From positions 62,001 through 126,000 of the forward strand of contig NZ_CAJVCE010000019.1 in the NCBI RefSeq assembly GCF_910594985.1: DNA of 64,000 bases, read 5' to 3'. The position numbers were made by a program, and so were the translations under genes. The notes beneath the pieces are model-generated. The model saw nothing but the letters and a program-made list of their open reading frames with translations. It searched no databases and was not told the origin of the DNA. Numbering within the stretch: position 1 is the first letter of the stretch; every line of letters begins with the position of its first letter. Origin of the DNA: Paenibacillus allorhizosphaerae (GTDB lineage: Bacteria; Bacillota; Bacilli; Paenibacillales; NBRC-103111). This document shows positions 49,498 through 58,054 of the stretch, in pieces.

Positions 49498-49639
49498 GAT
49501 GCCGCCTCCCGAATGAGATGTTTGTCTCTACAATGTTCGGCGGCGCATGGCCGTTTGACGGGAGCGGAGGTACGAGACCAGTCATCCAATTTTTTACACC
49601 TTCTCGAAAGGGCCCGCTCCTTGATTCGCAGGCCGATCG

Positions 49640-50488
49640 CTACTCAAACAAGTCGAGCTGCTTCGGTGCAAACGCCTGCGTCGGCATGCCGAGCTGCTTC
49701 ATCAGCTCGGTCGCGTTCGCGGCCGCATCCCCGCCGGAGTTATTGTTGAATACGATGCAAACTTCCCGCGTGCTCTCCAGCAGTTTCTCTGCATTCCGCT
49801 TCCACTCCAGCAGTTCCTCCGCGCTGTAGCGGTACAAATACCGTACCTCGCGCCAGTTCGGTCCGCCGCCTTGATTCCAGCCGGACGCGTTGCGGCCGTG
49901 CATGCGGACCATCGTAACGTTGGAATCGGTCGTCTCGAGCACCGTCGGCACCGACCCGATGCCCGCCTGCGGCTCGTCGCAGACGCTGTGAATCCACCCT
50001 TCCTTGCGCATGAACGCAAGCGTCTTGTCCCGCATCTCCCCGGCAAACCAGCTCTGATGGCGGAACTCCAGGGCAACGGGCACATCCCCCATCAGTTCCT
50101 TCGCCTCGCGAATCAGCGCCACGTTCTCCCGTGTACAATCGAACCAGGGCGGGTACTGGAACAAAACCGCCTTCAGCTTGCCCGCTTCCCGTACCGGGAC
50201 GATCGATTCGCGAAACGCAGCGAACATCGCCTCTGTGCTCTCGAACGGGTTTTTCCCTCGCAAATGCCCGGTTATCCCTTGGTATGCTTTGACGATAAAG
50301 CCGAACTGGGCCGGTGTGTCGCTCACCCAACGCTCGAACTGGGCGGCCGCTTGAATCGCATAGAACGAGCTGTCGACTTCGACGATGGAGAAGTAACGGC
50401 TGTATACTTTTAACTTGTCGCGGGCGGGGAGTCCTTTCTCGTACAGATCGTCATGGTCTCCCCAGCCGGCCAATCCGATTCGGATCAT
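49640..50488 (-). CDS. DUF72 family protein
   Basis: A 282-residue TIM-barrel-like protein of the DUF72 (YecE) family. It starts MIRIGLAGWGDHDDLY, has YSRYFSIVEVDSSFYAIQ, FKAV-type repeats such as VLFQYPPWFDC, VALEFRHQSWFAGE, and the C-terminal VCIVFNNNSGGDAAANATEL. The family has no assigned reaction. Start ATG 50488 has AAGGGG upstream; the longer frame upstream is out of place with respect to the next gene. Divergent from the EcsC-type gene. Confidence 0.88.
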   Translation of the reverse strand: MIRIGLAGWGDHDDLYEKGLPARDKLKVYSRYFSIVEVDSSFYAIQAAAQFERWVSDTPAQFGFIVKAYQGITGHLRGKNPFESTEAMFAAFRESIVPVREAGKLKAVLFQYPPWFDCTRENVALIREAKELMGDVPVALEFRHQSWFAGEMRDKTLAFMRKEGWIHSVCDEPQAGIGSVPTVLETTDSNVTMVRMHGRNASGWNQGGGPNWREVRYLYRYSAEELLEWKRNAEKLLESTREVCIVFNNNSGGDAAANATELMKQLGMPTQAFAPKQLDLFE

Positions 50489-50647
50489 AAGCCACCCCTT
50501 ATAACGGCGATTCTTTTTACAAATAGTATAACGATTGCCGTTAAAGTTTGACAAACCGCTGAATCCATCAGCCCCAAACGACCGGCCTGCGAACGCATCC
50601 TTCCTTCGCCTGCTTCGTATGATATGTTCAAAAGGAGAGGAAACGCC

Positions 50648-51538
50648 ATGTCTGAGCCAACGAACCATGACCCGGTCGCCACGGAGACCCGGGAGGAGCT
50701 GCAGCGAGCGCTCCATGAAATCGAAGCGTGGGAAGCAAGCCAGAAAGACTTGTGGTTCTGGGAAAAGCTCGGCAGACTGCCGTTCATGCTGCTGGACCGG
50801 TTGACGCCGAGGTTCGTGCAGGAAAAAATCGGCCAGGCGCTCGATGAGGTCGGAAGCTACGTGCAAACGGGAGGCCAATATTTGCTGTCGGAAAAAAGCG
50901 TGCTGCACCGCCTGGAGGAGCAGTTGAACGGCGCCGGACCATACGCCGGGACTCGCCTTCTAGCATTGGAGGAAGTGCCGACCCTCCCGCTGTCTGTGAT
51001 GGACCGGACGGCCGATGCGCTTGCCCAGCATCGCTCCAATCTGGCAGCCGCGCAGGGCGCGACAACCGGAATCGGCGGCCTCTTTACGCTCGCGGTCGAT
51101 ATTCCCGCGGTCCTCGGCCTGTCGCTGAAGGTCATCCAGGAGATGGCGCTAATCTATGGGTATGACCCGAACCAGAAGCGCGAACGCATATTCACGGTCA
51201 AATGCCTGCAGTTCGCTTCCTCCGATATCGTCGGAAAGAAAGCGATCCTGGTCGAGCTTGCCGACTTCGACAACGAGCTCCGTCACAAGGAAGTCGTCTC
51301 CCAGCTGCAGGGCTGGCGGGAAGTCGTCAATGCGTACCGGGACAACTTCGGCTGGAAGAAGCTGTTTCAGCTCGTCCCGATTGCCGGCATGGTATTCGGC
51401 GCCGTCATCAATCGCAGCACGCTGCAGGATGTGGCCGAAGCCTCGAAGATGCTGTATCGCAAGAGGCGCGTAAAGGAGCGTTTATGTAGCGCCCCTTCGG
51501 GAGAGTCTGCGCCGCAAGAGCACAGCAAGGAAAAGTAA
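50648..51538 (+). CDS. EcsC family protein
   Basis: A 296-residue protein of the EcsC family (named after B. subtilis ecsC). Recognisable are GATTGIGGLFTLAVDIPAVL, IYGYDPNQKRERIFTVKCLQ and VPIAGMVFGAVINRSTLQDV; the hydrophobic segments suggest peripheral or weak membrane association. The family function is unknown. ATG 50648 is preceded by AAAGGAG, and the frame starts eight codons earlier without a site. Here it is not next to ecsAB ABC genes. Confidence 0.85.
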   Translation: MSEPTNHDPVATETREELQRALHEIEAWEASQKDLWFWEKLGRLPFMLLDRLTPRFVQEKIGQALDEVGSYVQTGGQYLLSEKSVLHRLEEQLNGAGPYAGTRLLALEEVPTLPLSVMDRTADALAQHRSNLAAAQGATTGIGGLFTLAVDIPAVLGLSLKVIQEMALIYGYDPNQKRERIFTVKCLQFASSDIVGKKAILVELADFDNELRHKEVVSQLQGWREVVNAYRDNFGWKKLFQLVPIAGMVFGAVINRSTLQDVAEASKMLYRKRRVKERLCSAPSGESAPQEHSKEK

Positions 51539-51568
51539 ACGGCAGCCGGGACGCAATCCGGCTGCCGT
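51539..51568. terminator. Terminator after the EcsC-type gene
   Basis: ACGGCAGCCGG pairs with CCGGCTGCCGT across eight bases. The T-run is short (TTCTC), so strength is uncertain. It lies between two convergent genes. Confidence 0.6.
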
Positions 51569-51590
51569 TCTCAACGATTCGATTCGATTA

Positions 51591-52010
51591 TCACATGGAA
51601 GCGAGCCAGTGGCTCACCGCATCCCGTACCGCCTCAGCGACCCTGCTAACCGCCGCGGTCAGTCGATCCAACCCGGCGCTCAAATCGTTCAGCAGTCCGT
51701 TCTGCTCGCGTATCACATCCGTCTGCTCATGAATCGCGGAGCGGATTCCTCCGATTTCTCCCGCCAACATAAGCAGTCCGGCACCCATCACTCCGATAGC
51801 GATGACCGCAACGATCAGCCACAGCCACCCTTGGCTGTGCCATGGCTTGCCGCGGCGCGGCTCCGTTTCGGCCGGCAGCGGCGCGTAAGGCTGCGGACGA
51901 TAACCATCCCGCGGCGGCAGCGGCATCTCGCTCTCAAACGGCCACCTTGTCGTCATGTCCCTTTCTTTTTCCTGTTCAGGCCGTACAGGACGATTCGTGT
52001 CTTGATTCAT
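51591..52010 (-). CDS. Single-pass membrane hypothetical protein
   Basis: A 139-residue protein with an N-terminal cytoplasmic part (MNQDTNRPVRPEQEKERDMT, Pro-rich) and one membrane helix (WLWLIVAVIAIGVMGAGLLML, around 68-90, written here in two parts: WLWLIVAVIAIG and VMGAGLLML). The C-terminal 45 residues look like a short coiled coil (QTDVIREQNGLLNDLSAGLD). ATG 52010 has GAGGAG upstream. No family recognised. Convergent with the EcsC-type gene. Confidence 0.72.
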   Translation of the reverse strand: MNQDTNRPVRPEQEKERDMTTRWPFESEMPLPPRDGYRPQPYAPLPAETEPRRGKPWHSQGWLWLIVAVIAIGVMGAGLLMLAGEIGGIRSAIHEQTDVIREQNGLLNDLSAGLDRLTAAVSRVAEAVRDAVSHWLASM

Positions 52011-52237
52011 CTTCACCACTCCTCTGATCCTTTCGTAATGAAGCAGGAATGCCATATACGGTTCGTAAGCATCGATCCCTTTTCAGGGCGGAGCGCTTAC
52101 AACATCGTCCGTTATCGGATATCCTGATTCAACGCGGCAGCAGGCGGGTAATGAGTCCATAAGACAGCGTTCCTGCTCTCTATTACCCAATAAGGGACTT
52201 CCGGCAACACACATTTTTAAAAAAGGCGGTGTTATCC

Positions 52238-52561
52238 ATGGAAGGCTTACTGCTCTTGTTGGTCGTTGTGGCCGTCGTTTATTGGATGTATCGGCGCAAT
52301 GCGAATTGGAGAACCGTCCTCGCCAGATCCGGCGAAGACGCGCGCGAGCTCGAAGCGAAATACGCTTACCTTCAGTCGAATCAGGTCAAATGCCGATTAA
52401 AATCGGACAGCGACGCAAGTCTCGGCGCGGTTCAACCTGCCGCTGCGGCGGATTGGAACCGAGTCGAGCGGAAGAAGCTGCAGGTCCATTCCAAAGATCT
52501 GGAGCGCGCGGAAGAATTGCTGCAGTTGTATGAAGAGGAACAGCCGTCGTCGATTATATAA
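52238..52561 (+). CDS. DUF2007-like small membrane protein
   Basis: A 107-residue protein: one N-terminal membrane helix (LLLLLVVVAVVYWMY), then a soluble domain with YAYLQSNQVKCRLKSDSD and LQVHSKDLERAEELLQLY, the layout of DUF2007 (putative signal-transducing PII-like) domains. ATG 52238 has GGCGGTG upstream. The terminator at 52580-52624 follows. Function unknown. Confidence 0.72.
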   Translation: MEGLLLLLVVVAVVYWMYRRNANWRTVLARSGEDARELEAKYAYLQSNQVKCRLKSDSDASLGAVQPAAAADWNRVERKKLQVHSKDLERAEELLQLYEEEQPSSII

Positions 52562-52579
52562 ATGCGAATCGAATCATTT

Positions 52580-52624
52580 GACCCTTGCGGGATAGAGGCT
52601 TCTTGCCTTGGCCCCGCAAGGGTC
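52580..52624 (+). terminator. Terminator after the DUF2007-like gene
   Basis: GACCCTTGCGGG pairs with CCCGCAAGGGTC across a 21-base loop, followed by TTTGTTTTC. Confidence 0.8.
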
Positions 52625-52643
52625 TTTGTTTTCGCCACGCAGC

Positions 52644-53231
52644 TTAGCCTGAAATCTCTCTAAAAAACTGGTTGTAAAATACGAACGGGCTTGCCGCATA
52701 TTTGAATCCAATTTTAAACCCGGAGCTTGAGATCGTAACGGAACGAAGCGCGGACGTCGTCACGAGGTTGCGTACGACCCGGTTCAGCATTGCCGTATTG
52801 TTCGTGCGAATCAAGCGGACGATCCGCGCGGCAAAGACGCGGTCGAACGCCATTTTCCGATACAACGGCAAAACGGCGCGGGCGATCATCCGATGTACGC
52901 GCGTGTTAAAATAAAATTGCGTCGTTCCCGGGCGAAGCGAAGTGCCGTTCGTATATATTCCGATTGGAGCAGGTGCGGAGAAATCGACGAAATACCCGAT
53001 GCCGTTCGTACTGAACGATCCAACGCCAGGGCTGGGCACGACGATCCCCGCTTCCTGCAGCAATCGCAGCAGCTTCGTAAGGTTGGCGCGCCGGACGCCG
53101 ACCGTCCATGCCGCCGCATACTTCCGATTCGAGGCGATACGGCGGTAGAACGGGATCATTCGAGCCGCCACGCGCTGCAGCACCCGGACGGGTACGAATC
53201 GATCCGACGGCGCACGTTTGTCCTTTTTCAT
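52644..53231 (-). CDS. Hypothetical protein with internal tandem duplication
   Basis: A 195-residue, strongly basic protein made of two related units of about 95 residues. RMIPFYRRIASNRKYAAAW (24-42) aligns with RAVLPLYRKMAFDRVFAAR (118-136), and GIGYFVDF (77-84) with GFKIGFKY (171-178). ATG 53231 has GGGAGGGA upstream. No signal peptide or membrane segment. No family recognised; the basic, amphipathic helices might bind nucleic acid or membranes, which is only a guess from composition. Confidence 0.7.
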   Translation of the reverse strand: MKKDKRAPSDRFVPVRVLQRVAARMIPFYRRIASNRKYAAAWTVGVRRANLTKLLRLLQEAGIVVPSPGVGSFSTNGIGYFVDFSAPAPIGIYTNGTSLRPGTTQFYFNTRVHRMIARAVLPLYRKMAFDRVFAARIVRLIRTNNTAMLNRVVRNLVTTSALRSVTISSSGFKIGFKYAASPFVFYNQFFREISG

Positions 53232-53540
53232 AGACTATCCCTCCCTTCACGCATCCTTTCACAGCTTATGCCGATTTATGGCGAACGTGTGGAGCAGAGA
53301 GTCGTCCCGCACGAACTCGTACTTAAAGCGATTCCGAAAAGCTTTTCTTGCATGCATGAATTTGATAAGATTAGACTTAAAAAAATTATGGCGTTACGTC
53401 TTGCCGCCGTGATCCTTCTATGGCGATCAATCGCCCCGGGAACGGCGGAAAGCTATTATAAATGCGCTTGATTTGGTGTATTATAGTTACTATATAAATT
53501 TTGGAAAGCCGAGAGCTTGCCCGTGAGAAAGGTTGATATG
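53232..53540. other. 309-bp leader/promoter region of glnS
   Basis: Contains a plus-strand promoter (TTGATT at 53468-53473, 17 bp, TATATA at 53491-53496) and divergent signals for the 52644 gene. No T-box specifier or terminator/antiterminator element is visible, and no gene. Confidence 0.5.
53468..53496 (+). promoter_or_regulatory. Candidate glnS promoter
   Basis: TTGATT at 53468-53473, a 17-bp spacer and TATATA at 53491-53496, about 45 bp before the glnS start. Confidence 0.5.
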
Positions 53541-55217
53541 ATGGAAACGACGAAGCCGGCACCTGCATCATCCACGAATTATATTAAAACAATCATTGCG
53601 GAAGATCTGAAGACGGGCAAAACGCAGGAGGTCGTTACGCGCTTCCCCCCGGAGCCGAACGGCTACCTCCATATCGGTCATGCCAAATCGATCTGCCTTA
53701 ACTTCGAGCTGGCCGACGAGTTCAAAGGGCGAACGCATTTGCGCTTCGACGATACGAACCCGCTCAAGGAAGATACGGAGTATGTAAAATCGATTAAAGA
53801 GGACGTTCAGTGGCTTGGCTTCGAATGGGACAAGCTGTTTTTCGCTTCCGATTATTTCGGGGAAATGTATGACCGGGCGGTTGTTTTGATAAAAAAAGGA
53901 AAAGCTTTCGTATGCGACCTGACGGCGGAACAAATCCGTGAGACACGCGGCACCTTGACGCAGCCGGGTCAAAACAGTCCATACCGGGATCGGAGCGTGG
54001 AAGAAAACTTCGATCTGTTCGAGCGGATGCGCGCGGGCGAATTCAAGGACGGCGAGAAGGTGCTTCGGGCCAAAATCGATATGGCGTCGCCGAACATCAA
54101 TATGCGCGATCCGGTCATTTACCGGATTGCGCACGCCCATCACCATAACACCGGCGACAAATGGTGCATTTACCCGATGTACGATTTCGCTCATCCGCTC
54201 GAGGATGCGATCGAGGGCGTGACCCATTCGATCTGTACGATGGAGTTTGCCGACCATCGCCCGCTGTACGATTGGGTCATTGAAGAATGCGAAATGGAAT
54301 GCGTGCCGCACCAATACGAATTCGGCCGGCTGAACCTCACGAATACGGTGATGAGCAAACGGCTGTTGAAGCAGCTCGTGGAGGAGAAAGTCGTGGACGG
54401 CTGGGACGACCCGCGGATGCCGACTATCTCCGGCTTGCGGCGCAAAGGCTATACGCCGGAAGCGATCCGCGATTTCATTCGCGAAACCGGCGTTGTGAAG
54501 ACGAACAACAGTATTGTCGAAGAAAAAATGCTGGAGCATTTCATTCGTGAAGACTTGAAGCTGAAGGCGCTGCGGACGATGGCGGTGCTGAACCCGCTGA
54601 AGGTGGTCATCACCAACTACCCGGAAGGGCAAACGGAGCTGCTCGACGCCGAGAACAATCCGGAGAACGAGTCGATGGGCCACCGGCAAATTCCGTTCTC
54701 GCGGGAAATCTATATCGAGCGGGACGACTTCATGGAAGAGCCGGTCAAAGGCTACTTCCGCCTGTTCCCCGGCAATGAAGTGCGGCTGAAGAATGCTTAT
54801 TTCATCAAATGCGAGGAAGTCGTAAAAGACGCGGACGGCAACGTGACGGAGCTGCGCTGCACGTATGATCCGGAGACGAAAAGCGGCAGCGGCTTTACCG
54901 GCCGGAAAGTGAAAGGGACCATTCACTGGGTCGAGGCAATGCAAGCGCGTCCGGCGGAATTCCGCCTGTACGAGGCGCTCATCCTGGATGAAGATATGGC
55001 GGAAGGCCTATCGTTCCTGGACAACATTAACCCGAATTCGCTCGAAACGCTGCAAGGCTTCGTGGAAAGCAACATGTCCGAAGCCAAAGGGCAAGATAAA
55101 TTCCAGTTTTTCCGCCATGGCTATTTCAACGTCGACCCGAAGCAAACGACGGCGGAGAAGCTCGTCTTCAACCGCATCGTATCGCTCAAAAGCTCGTTTG
55201 ACGCGAAAGGCAAGTAA
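53541..55217 (+). CDS. glnS: Glutamine--tRNA ligase
   Basis: Class I aminoacyl-tRNA synthetase (558 residues) charging tRNA-Gln directly. FPPEPNGYLHIGHAKSICLN holds the HIGH-type motif; VMSKRLLKQLV gives a KMSKS variant (MSKR). GRTHLRFDDTNPLKED, RDPVIYRIAHAHHHNTGDKW and the C-terminal beta-barrel (KGYFRLFPGNEVRLKNAYFI) are as in E. coli GlnRS. Most Firmicutes instead use GluRS plus GatCAB, so this gene is an acquired trait of this lineage. Start ATG 53541 lies eight bases after AAAGG; ATG 53538 is possible. A strong terminator follows. Confidence 0.96.
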   Translation: METTKPAPASSTNYIKTIIAEDLKTGKTQEVVTRFPPEPNGYLHIGHAKSICLNFELADEFKGRTHLRFDDTNPLKEDTEYVKSIKEDVQWLGFEWDKLFFASDYFGEMYDRAVVLIKKGKAFVCDLTAEQIRETRGTLTQPGQNSPYRDRSVEENFDLFERMRAGEFKDGEKVLRAKIDMASPNINMRDPVIYRIAHAHHHNTGDKWCIYPMYDFAHPLEDAIEGVTHSICTMEFADHRPLYDWVIEECEMECVPHQYEFGRLNLTNTVMSKRLLKQLVEEKVVDGWDDPRMPTISGLRRKGYTPEAIRDFIRETGVVKTNNSIVEEKMLEHFIREDLKLKALRTMAVLNPLKVVITNYPEGQTELLDAENNPENESMGHRQIPFSREIYIERDDFMEEPVKGYFRLFPGNEVRLKNAYFIKCEEVVKDADGNVTELRCTYDPETKSGSGFTGRKVKGTIHWVEAMQARPAEFRLYEALILDEDMAEGLSFLDNINPNSLETLQGFVESNMSEAKGQDKFQFFRHGYFNVDPKQTTAEKLVFNRIVSLKSSFDAKGK

Positions 55218-55230
55218 ACAATCCATGAGC

Positions 55231-55265
55231 AAGCCCGCTTCCCGGCGCAGGGAGGCGGGCTTTTT
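55231..55265 (+). terminator. glnS terminator
   Basis: AAGCCCGCTTCCC pairs with GGGAGGCGGGCTT (one bulge), followed by TTTTT. Confidence 0.92.
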
Positions 55266-55372
55266 CGCCGCGCATTCCGGGACGCGCTTCCTGGCTCGCC
55301 CGCCGCGTGTGTTTGCGTTAGATGTGCGGCAGCTCAGCAAGGAAGCCATATGACGATACGTTTTGCAGTCCT

Positions 55373-55429
55373 GCCTTGCAATCATGTCAGGCGACTGTAT
55401 TACAAGACAATGACAGCCTTGCAATCATG
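55373..55429 (+). repeat. 14-bp direct repeat pair
   Basis: GCCTTGCAATCATG occurs at 55373-55386 and 55416-55429, 43 bp apart start to start. It is upstream of the dioxygenase gene and could be a pair of regulator sites. Confidence 0.5.
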
Positions 55430-55532
55430 CTTTGACTTCGGCCCCAACTTCAATTATAATTTATAGCAACTTACTTTTTTAAAGTTTGATAATATTGCTT
55501 ATACTATCGATATACACGAAGGAGGCAACGTT

Positions 55533-56309
55533 ATGGGATCGTCTTTTTTTATCGCTCACGGCAGTCCGATGCTGGCTATTCAAGATAATGTTTACACGCA
55601 GGAGCTGCGCCGGCTGGGAGAAAAGCTCGGCAAGCCGGAAGCGGTGGTCGTGTTTTCCGCGCATTGGGTAAGTCCCCGGCAAACCGTAACGTATACGGAG
55701 GGAACGCTGGAGACGATTTACGATTTCGGAGGTTTTCCGCAGGAGCTGTTCGAGGTGGTTTATCCGGCCAAAGGTTCCGTTCCGGTGGCCAAACAAATAT
55801 TGGAGCTGTTTCAATCGCACGGTATAGAGGCCGGTGTCAGCCAAACCCGCGGTCTTGATCATGGGGCATGGGTCATTCTGAAGCACATGTTCCCGGAGGC
55901 GGACATTCCGGTGATCAATCTCTCGGTCAACCCCGCTCTCCCGCCGGAAAAGCAATATGCGATTGGCGAAGCGCTTGCGGCGCTCAAGGAACGCAACATC
56001 GTCGTGATCGGCAGCGGCTCTACGATCCACAATTTCCGCTATATGAACTTTCATGCCGAAAATCAGGAGGACGCGTGGGCCAAGGAATTCGACGACTGGC
56101 TCATCGCGTGCATAAAAGCTTGGGATACGAAAGCTTTGTTCGATTACAAGCGTCTGGCTCCTTATGGAGCACAAGCTACACCCGACTACGAGCATTTTTT
56201 ACCGGTCTTTATCGCGATGGGCAGCGGAGCAGCATCGAAAGACGCCGCGCTAATCCACCAAAGCTATCAATACGGCTCCCTCAGCCACGTCATCGTCGAA
56301 TTTCGCTGA
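55533..56309 (+). CDS. DODA-type extradiol dioxygenase (YgiD/LigB-like)
   Basis: A 258-residue enzyme of the class III extradiol (4,5-DOPA/LigB-like) dioxygenase family. SSFFIAHGSPMLAIQD and VVVFSAHWVSPRQTV provide metal-ligand His residues; RGLDHGAWVILKHMFPEADI and IVVIGSGSTIHNFRYMN are the usual further motifs. Members open catecholic rings or act on related aromatic substrates with Zn or Fe. ATG 55533 has AAGGAGGC upstream. No aromatic pathway genes are adjacent. Confidence 0.9.
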   Translation: MGSSFFIAHGSPMLAIQDNVYTQELRRLGEKLGKPEAVVVFSAHWVSPRQTVTYTEGTLETIYDFGGFPQELFEVVYPAKGSVPVAKQILELFQSHGIEAGVSQTRGLDHGAWVILKHMFPEADIPVINLSVNPALPPEKQYAIGEALAALKERNIVVIGSGSTIHNFRYMNFHAENQEDAWAKEFDDWLIACIKAWDTKALFDYKRLAPYGAQATPDYEHFLPVFIAMGSGAASKDAALIHQSYQYGSLSHVIVEFR

Positions 56310-56336
56310 GTTTGTCCGGTAGCGGCAAGGCCCGTG

Positions 56337-56615
56337 TTACTCGATCCATAGGGCGGCATACACGAAGAAGACGGCAAACAGCGCGGCGAAGGAAACGCCG
56401 GCCAACACGGCAAATACAACGCCTCTGATCGTTAGAAGCTCGCGGAGCGTATCAGGAAACGAGCGGAGCGTCCGGAACGGGGCTTCTCCGCTTATTTCGC
56501 TCAAACTTCTGCGCAAAAACGCCTCCGCCTCCTGCTCTTCGCAATGCTGCAGCCGTTCCCATATTTCGGCGTGCAATGAACGAATCGTTGCAATGTGTTC
56601 ACTGTCTTTCAGCAT
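56337..56615 (-). CDS. Small membrane-anchored hypothetical protein
   Basis: A 92-residue protein with an acidic N-part (LHAEIWERLQHCEEQEAEAF) and one C-terminal membrane helix (VVFAVLAGVSFAALFAVFFV). The start is unsure: ATG 56615 is distant (13 bases) from the G-rich ribosome-like site, a TTG at 56621 fits better, and ATGs at 56639 and 56636 are also possible. No family recognised. Convergent with the dioxygenase gene. Confidence 0.55.
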   Translation of the reverse strand: MLKDSEHIATIRSLHAEIWERLQHCEEQEAEAFLRRSLSEISGEAPFRTLRSFPDTLRELLTIRGVVFAVLAGVSFAALFAVFFVYAALWIE

Positions 56616-56705
56616 CGTCAAAAGAATGCCCCCCATCATGCATAAGAGTAGCTTGGATTAAAGCCATTATATACAAATATGGGGCATATTGGAATATAAA
56701 GAAAG

Positions 56706-56733
56706 GCCGCCGGATTTATTGCATCCCGGCGGC
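56706..56733 (-). terminator. Terminator overlapping the TetR stop codon
   Basis: On the minus strand GCCGCCGG (inside the last codons) pairs with CCGGCGGC; the loop holds the TAA stop and CTTTCTTT follows. Confidence 0.65.
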
Positions 56734-57297
56734 TTCTTTTGTTTTCAACCCTCTTAAATACGTAGTCAACATGTGATGCAATGTAACATCCCGTTCAAGC
56801 TCCATCCGGAACCCATTTTTCCCTTCTAACGAGGCGAAGCCGTGTACCATGCTGCGAATGCTCCTTACCGTATGCAGCGCTTCCTCCGGTTCAAGCCGGT
56901 ACACTTCAAGTACGCGCAGCACCGTATTCACAACCGTCGACGATACCTTCTGAATATCCGGGTCCGACATATCGGGCGCACCTAACGTTGCCTCGTATAA
57001 TCCCGGATGCTGCCGCACAAAAGCGACGTAGGCGGTTCCGACGGCGAGCACGGCATCGTCTCCCGATTTGCCCAGCACGCCATGGGTTAGCGCTTCATTG
57101 AGCTGTTCGATGCCATGCAGCGCAAGCTCCCTTCGCAAGCCGGGCAGCCCTTGGATATGGTTGTATAAGGAAGGCGTCTTCACATTCAGCCTTCCGGCGA
57201 GCGACGCGAGCGTGACCTGTTCCAGACCGACCTCATCGGCTAATTCGGCGGCCGTCTTCACTACGCTCTGTCGATCAAGACCTTGCCGAGCGGCCAT
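56716..57297 (-). CDS. TetR-family transcriptional repressor
   Basis: A 193-residue repressor with an N-terminal helix-turn-helix (LDRQSVVKTAAELADEVGLE and VTLASLAGRLNVKTPSLYNH) and a ligand-binding C-terminal domain of the TetR_C_33 kind. ATG 57297 lies inside the end of the upstream MBL-fold gene, overlapping by 23 bp, so both form one operon. Two perfect 15-bp palindromes at the promoter of that operon (58040 and 58061) make autorepression likely. The ligand is unknown; it may be the MBL hydrolase's substrate or product. Confidence 0.87.
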   Translation of the reverse strand: MAARQGLDRQSVVKTAAELADEVGLEQVTLASLAGRLNVKTPSLYNHIQGLPGLRRELALHGIEQLNEALTHGVLGKSGDDAVLAVGTAYVAFVRQHPGLYEATLGAPDMSDPDIQKVSSTVVNTVLRVLEVYRLEPEEALHTVRSIRSMVHGFASLEGKNGFRMELERDVTLHHMLTTYLRGLKTKEAAGMQ

Positions 57298-58018
57298 GGG
57301 ACTCCCTCGCTTTCATCAATGCGTTCTCGGCTTCCCGGATCGCCCTGGCGATCGTCTCGGCCGGCTCAACGATCATCTTGCCGTGACCGACCGCGAGCAG
57401 CGCCGGCTGCAGATGCTGCAGCTTGCGGGCGGATTCGAGCGCCTGCGCCGCGCTCCATGTAGCGAATGCCGGAAAAGGAAAGCGCCACTGCATTTTCCCG
57501 GATACGGCGACGCCTCCGCGCGTTTGCAGCGCATCGCCTGCAATCAGCGCGCCGCTGCGTTCATCGAGAAACGCCATCGATCCCGGCGTATGCCCGGGAA
57601 CAGCGATAGCCTTGAGCGAACCGATACGGTCGCCGTCCTCCAGCAGCACATCGGGCTTCGTGCGAACCGATTTCGGGACGCCGCCCTTAATCGGGGTGTC
57701 CGGTTCTTCCGGCTCCAGACGGACATCGCCGCCCAGCAGCTTGGCGTCGCGCCGTGAGATGTACACCTGAACGTTCGGCAGCGCCTCCTTCAAGGCGTCA
57801 AGCGCCCCCACATGATCATCATGGGCATGAGTCAGCACGATGCGCGTCAGCGGCTTGCCGATCTGCGCCGCGGCCATCATAATGCCTTTGATGCTGAAAG
57901 GAAGCGCCGCATCGATCAGCGTCAGCTCCTCGGCCTCCTCCACCAAATAGCAGTTGACCGGGAACAACCGCGGCATAAAAGCAAGCTGGTAAACCGAACC
58001 TTGTTTGGTAATACGCAT
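57275..58018 (-). CDS. MBL-fold metallo-hydrolase
   Basis: A 247-residue metallo-beta-lactamase-fold enzyme. The metal motif THAHDDHVGAL (HxHxDH) is intact, followed by GHTPGS (His ligand), an Asp in ALIAGDAL and a C-terminal GHGKMI. It hydrolyses an ester, thioester or lactone-like substrate, unknown here. ATG 58018 has GGAGG ten bases upstream; a longer frame to 58213 crosses the promoter and operators, so it is rejected. First gene of the MBL-TetR operon. Confidence 0.9.
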   Translation of the reverse strand: MRITKQGSVYQLAFMPRLFPVNCYLVEEAEELTLIDAALPFSIKGIMMAAAQIGKPLTRIVLTHAHDDHVGALDALKEALPNVQVYISRRDAKLLGGDVRLEPEEPDTPIKGGVPKSVRTKPDVLLEDGDRIGSLKAIAVPGHTPGSMAFLDERSGALIAGDALQTRGGVAVSGKMQWRFPFPAFATWSAAQALESARKLQHLQPALLAVGHGKMIVEPAETIARAIREAENALMKARESHGRSARS

Positions 58019-58039
58019 GAAAACATCGCCTCCGTTAAA

Positions 58040-58054
58040 ACTAATTATATTAGT
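58040..58054. promoter_or_regulatory. TetR-type operator A
   Basis: ACTAAT-TAT-ATTAGT, a perfect 15-bp palindrome just downstream of the -10 box. Confidence 0.8.

Larger units (their letters stand above)
55218..55532. other. 315-bp region upstream of the dioxygenase gene
   Basis: Begins with the glnS terminator. A 14-bp direct repeat (GCCTTGCAATCATG) lies at 55373-55386 and 55416-55429, then an A/T-rich promoter area close to the dioxygenase start. No gene is visible. Confidence 0.55.

Noticed and set aside
53232..53540. T-box leader upstream of glnS
   Set aside because: No specifier loop, T-box bulge sequence or terminator/antiterminator pair is visible.
53568..54944. 458-codon minus-strand frame opposite glnS
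   Set aside because: It is a shadow of the high-GC glnS gene; no family motif and no ribosome site.
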